This document shows positions 62,601 to 64,000 of a stretch of 64,000 bases of DNA, in pieces (position 1 is the stretch's first letter; every line of letters begins with the position of its first letter). The notes below the pieces were generated by a model. It was not told the origin of the DNA. It saw only the letters and a program-made list of their open reading frames with translations, and did not search any database. The stretch is taken from contig CAZDQF010000001.1 of the NCBI GenBank assembly GCA_964507445.1, forward strand, positions 372,001-436,000. The letters run 5' to 3'. This DNA is from GCA-2683135 sp964507445. GTDB lineage: Bacteria; Planctomycetota; GCA-002687715. Made by a program: the position numbers and the translations under genes.

Positions 62601-63194
62601 CTCATGGGGGGACTCCTGGTGGAGCAAGTGGGCGGCAAGAGCGTGCGGCCCTACCAACCCAGCGGCGTCTGGCGCGCCGTCGGCTACACCAGCAGCAACA
62701 CCGCCCAGTTCCGACGGGACAGCGGCGACGCCCTGTGGCGACGCAGCCTGTACACGTTCTGGAAGCGCACCGCCCCCCCGCCCACCATGTCCCTGTTCGA
62801 CGCCCCCTCCCGCGAGGCGTGCTCCGTGAGCCGGTCCCAGACCAACACCCCGCTCCAGGCCCTGGCCCTGCTGAACGACATCCAGTTCGTGGAGGCGGCG
62901 CGGGCGTTCGGACACCGAGCCATGACACGGAGCGCGGCCGACGACCGGGACAGGCTCCTCTGGATGTGGCGGTGGGCGACGTCGAGGCCCGCCGAGGCGG
63001 AAGAGCTCGCGGTCATGGAGTCTCTGCTGAAGAACGAACGCGATCACTACGGTGAACATCCGGACGACGCCAAACGCCTGGTGACGGTGGGAGAATCCAC
63101 CCTGGGCAAGGACGCGGACCCGGCGGAGCTGGCGGCGTGGATGTCCGTGGCCAACATGCTCCTCAACCTCGACGAGACGCTGACGAAGGGCTGA
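59649..63194 (+). CDS. PSD1 and planctomycete cytochrome C domain protein (DUF1549/DUF1553)
   Basis: The 1181-residue exported protein starts with a signal (GLLWRAAAGLLTLLSSQAA). The planctomycete cytochrome C domain has CYACHG (heme CxxCH, Cys47-His51) in PILSDNCYACHGPDAN, then the DUF1549 region (RITLDLTGLPPSPEEVDAF, HWLDAARYGDTHG). A central insert of about 400 residues includes PA14-like and discoidin-like segments (VFLNGEEVLARD). DUF1553 closes it (HPLTARVFVNRLWQMLFG, RRSLYTFWKRTAPPPTMSLF). These proteins are typical of Planctomycetota and are almost always followed by DUF1501, as here. Roles in extracellular polysaccharide attack are proposed for them; none is proven. Confidence 0.95.
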   Translation: MSERGGLLWRAAAGLLTLLSSQAASQTVSADAVDYSRDVRPILSDNCYACHGPDANTRQAGLRLDTRDGAVGVLPSGRRAVVPGDHTASELLRRVRSADPAHRMPPAGAGHRPLTREQTTTLERWVQDGAPFQSHWAFIPPSRTTPPPTADSAWGQNSIDRFVRAAQEAQGLRPAPPANKSALCRRITLDLTGLPPSPEEVDAFVADQAPGAVLRLIERCLNSPRYGEQMARHWLDAARYGDTHGLHLDNERSMWPYRDWVIDAFNSNQPYDSFVVDQLAGDLLPEPSLEQRIATGFNRCNVTSAEGGMIADEYLSLYAKDRVDTTATVFLGLTLECAKCHDHKFDPFSLKEYYQLVAFFHSIAEDASDKNAIIAPPFVAVPTEDQRATVADLKQRIADEEAALGAPDPAIDEAQQQWQQALAARLGEGWVNLRPREAYSAAGATMTIGADGVVRASGKNPERDVYEVIATTHLRDIRTLRLHLLPDPDQPGGGIGRDSHNNIVLTHLQGFAAPVGRPAEERPLEFDAVSADWNQRDFPARYAVDDKDDTGWAISGGADEDRSLLLRLARPASFVGGTRIKIKLGFGSRFPKHTIARLSLSASDQARTGPATLEPWLKTEQPFVGRNQSEVLKTAFEPEKDPSPDARYLDDKVGWVPAPDYVDGKIHLFSQLPNRAYYLQRIIRSPSARQLTCFFGSDDGIKVFLNGEEVLARDVGRAVAADQERADLNLKAGDNRLMIKIVNGGGACGFYFRVLAEHVDGVPARIARILAQDHASWSDADRGIVRAYYRRNHSPDWRARQDRLTALKADLKKTESSYPRTMVMQQLPKPRGTRLLIRGEYDNPGEEVTPKVPAVFSPLREGQPRDRLALARWITDPKHPLTARVFVNRLWQMLFGAGLVTTPEDFGSQGHYPSHKQLLDWLAVEFVESGWDIQHVLKLILSSDTYGQRSHISAEGLARDPRNTWLARGPRHRLDAEEIRDGALLMGGLLVEQVGGKSVRPYQPSGVWRAVGYTSSNTAQFRRDSGDALWRRSLYTFWKRTAPPPTMSLFDAPSREACSVSRSQTNTPLQALALLNDIQFVEAARAFGHRAMTRSAADDRDRLLWMWRWATSRPAEAEELAVMESLLKNERDHYGEHPDDAKRLVTVGESTLGKDADPAELAAWMSVANMLLNLDETLTKG

Positions 63195-63198
63195 TCTC

Positions 63199-64000
63199 AT
63201 GGACCCGATCCGGGAACACGCGCGACTCATGACCCGTCGGCACCTGCTCTCCCGATGCGCCAACGGCGTCGGAGGAGCGGCGCTGGCCTCGCTGCTCCAG
63301 GGGGACCTCTCCGCAGCTCCTGACGCCGCCCTGTCCGGCCCTCACTTCGCGCCGCGAGCCAAGCGCGTGATCCACCTGTTCATGTCCGGCGCCCCGTCCC
63401 AGATGGACACCTGGGACTACAAGCCCGAGATGGACAAGTGGTACGACAAGGACCTGCCCGAGTCCGTCTTCGCCGCCCCGCCGCGTCCCGGCGCGGAGCC
63501 CAAGCGCCAGCGCTTCACGACCATGACCTCCAACCAGACGCGGTTCCCCATCGCGCCGTCCATCTACAAGTTCCGGCGCGCCGGTGAGGTGGGGACGTGG
63601 ATCTCGGAGCTGCTACCGCACACCGCCACCATCGTGGACGACCTGGCGGTCATCCGCAGCGTGTGGACGGACGCCATCAACCATGACCCGGCCATGACCT
63701 TCGTCCAGACCGGGCACGAGCTCCCTGGCCGCCCCAGCATGGGATCGTGGATCGCGTACGGGCTCGGCAGCATGAACCAGCGGCTGCCCACCTACGTGGT
63801 GCTCACCGCCTCGTGGACCGGCAGGCGCGACGCCCAGGCCCTGTTCAGCCGCCTGTGGTCCACCGGCTTCATCCCCAGCGAACATCAGGGCGTGGCCCTC
63901 CGCTCCCAGGGCGATCCCGTGCTCTACCTCAACGACCCTCCGGGCATGGACCGCATGAGCAGGCGGCGGATCCTGGACGGGGTGGCCAGGCTCAACGCCC
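63199..64000 (+). CDS. DUF1501 protein, 5' part (runs off the window)
   Basis: The first 267 codons are present; the gene continues past the right edge. A twin-arginine-like start (TRRHLLSRCANGVGGAALASLL) is followed by the DUF1501 core: RVIHLFMSGAPSQMDTWDYKPE, LLPHTATIVDDLAVIRSV, INHDPAMTFVQTGHELPGRPS and MGSWIAYGLGS. The family is sulfatase-like. It starts 5 bp after the PSD1 gene, the invariant planctomycete pair, and probably works with it outside the cytoplasm. Confidence 0.94.
   Translation, partial: MDPIREHARLMTRRHLLSRCANGVGGAALASLLQGDLSAAPDAALSGPHFAPRAKRVIHLFMSGAPSQMDTWDYKPEMDKWYDKDLPESVFAAPPRPGAEPKRQRFTTMTSNQTRFPIAPSIYKFRRAGEVGTWISELLPHTATIVDDLAVIRSVWTDAINHDPAMTFVQTGHELPGRPSMGSWIAYGLGSMNQRLPTYVVLTASWTGRRDAQALFSRLWSTGFIPSEHQGVALRSQGDPVLYLNDPPGMDRMSRRRILDGVARLNA

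Noticed and set aside
59649..64000. PSD1/DUF1501 pair as a novel system
   Set aside because: The pair is a very common planctomycete arrangement, so it is useful for taxonomy but not new.

Overview
This is a 64 kb, densely coding, very high-GC bacterial window. GC-rich third codon positions, many GTG starts and ATGA/GTGA stop-start overlaps are visible throughout. The family content points to Planctomycetota. There is a PSD1-type cytochrome/DUF1549/DUF1553 giant (59649-63194) followed by a DUF1501 protein (63199 to the window end), a secreted CxxCH + leucine-rich-repeat protein, FG-GAP/VCBS proteins with signal peptides, a Tat-type sugar isomerase-like protein, and futalosine-pathway menaquinone genes. 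One run of 10 Ns (16766-16775) inside a broken acetyltransferase gene shows that this is a draft or metagenome-derived assembly. I see no rRNA, tRNA, CRISPR array, phage or insertion sequence.

Layout. 1-10.1 kb: the tail of a flavin oxidoreductase, a membrane-anchored MutS-like ATPase, a secreted unknown, an EamA exporter, an RND efflux pump with its adaptor, and an RNase R-like exonuclease. 10.1-19.9 kb is housekeeping: an esterase, DUF1015-serA, mqnB-mqnD, a DUF819 membrane protein, a split GNAT gene, thyA-folA, an alkylguanine methyltransferase and a nitrilase.

19.9-39.4 kb is a catabolic island. On the minus strand, eight tightly spaced genes (30889 down to 19948) encode a cupin, a NanA/DapA-type aldolase, a Kelch-sodium symporter fusion, a DUF4212 + sodium symporter pair, an enolase-superfamily enzyme, an old-yellow-enzyme homologue and an Nramp-like transporter without the usual metal-binding motifs. 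Reading outward on the plus strand are a fuconolactonase-type amidohydrolase, an extended SDR, a UxaA-type sugar-acid dehydratase, LutA-LutB-LutC and an FAH-family hydrolase. The plus-strand set fits an oxidative 6-deoxysugar (L-fucose/L-rhamnose) route in which a diketo acid is split to pyruvate plus L-lactate and LutABC oxidises the lactate. No transcriptional regulator is visible in the island.

39.4-51.3 kb: a PepSY protein, a cytochrome-LRR-double YHS protein, an ArsC gene with an in-frame TGA exactly at the catalytic cysteine (probable selenocysteine), a solute-binding lipoprotein, an AbgT transporter, a TPR-like protein, a zinc-ribbon/LemA/HtpX operon, RecQ, a membrane unknown, a methyltransferase-like protein and a PLP-dependent Cys/Met enzyme. 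51.4-64 kb: a translationally coupled chain of fused ABC transporter, PDZ lipoprotein and two VCBS proteins, then a DUF2891 protein, a TIM-barrel protein and the PSD1/DUF1501 pair.

The most notable single observation is the probable selenoprotein arsenate-reductase-family gene at 41256-41591, with a hairpin downstream of the UGA where a bacterial SECIS would be expected.
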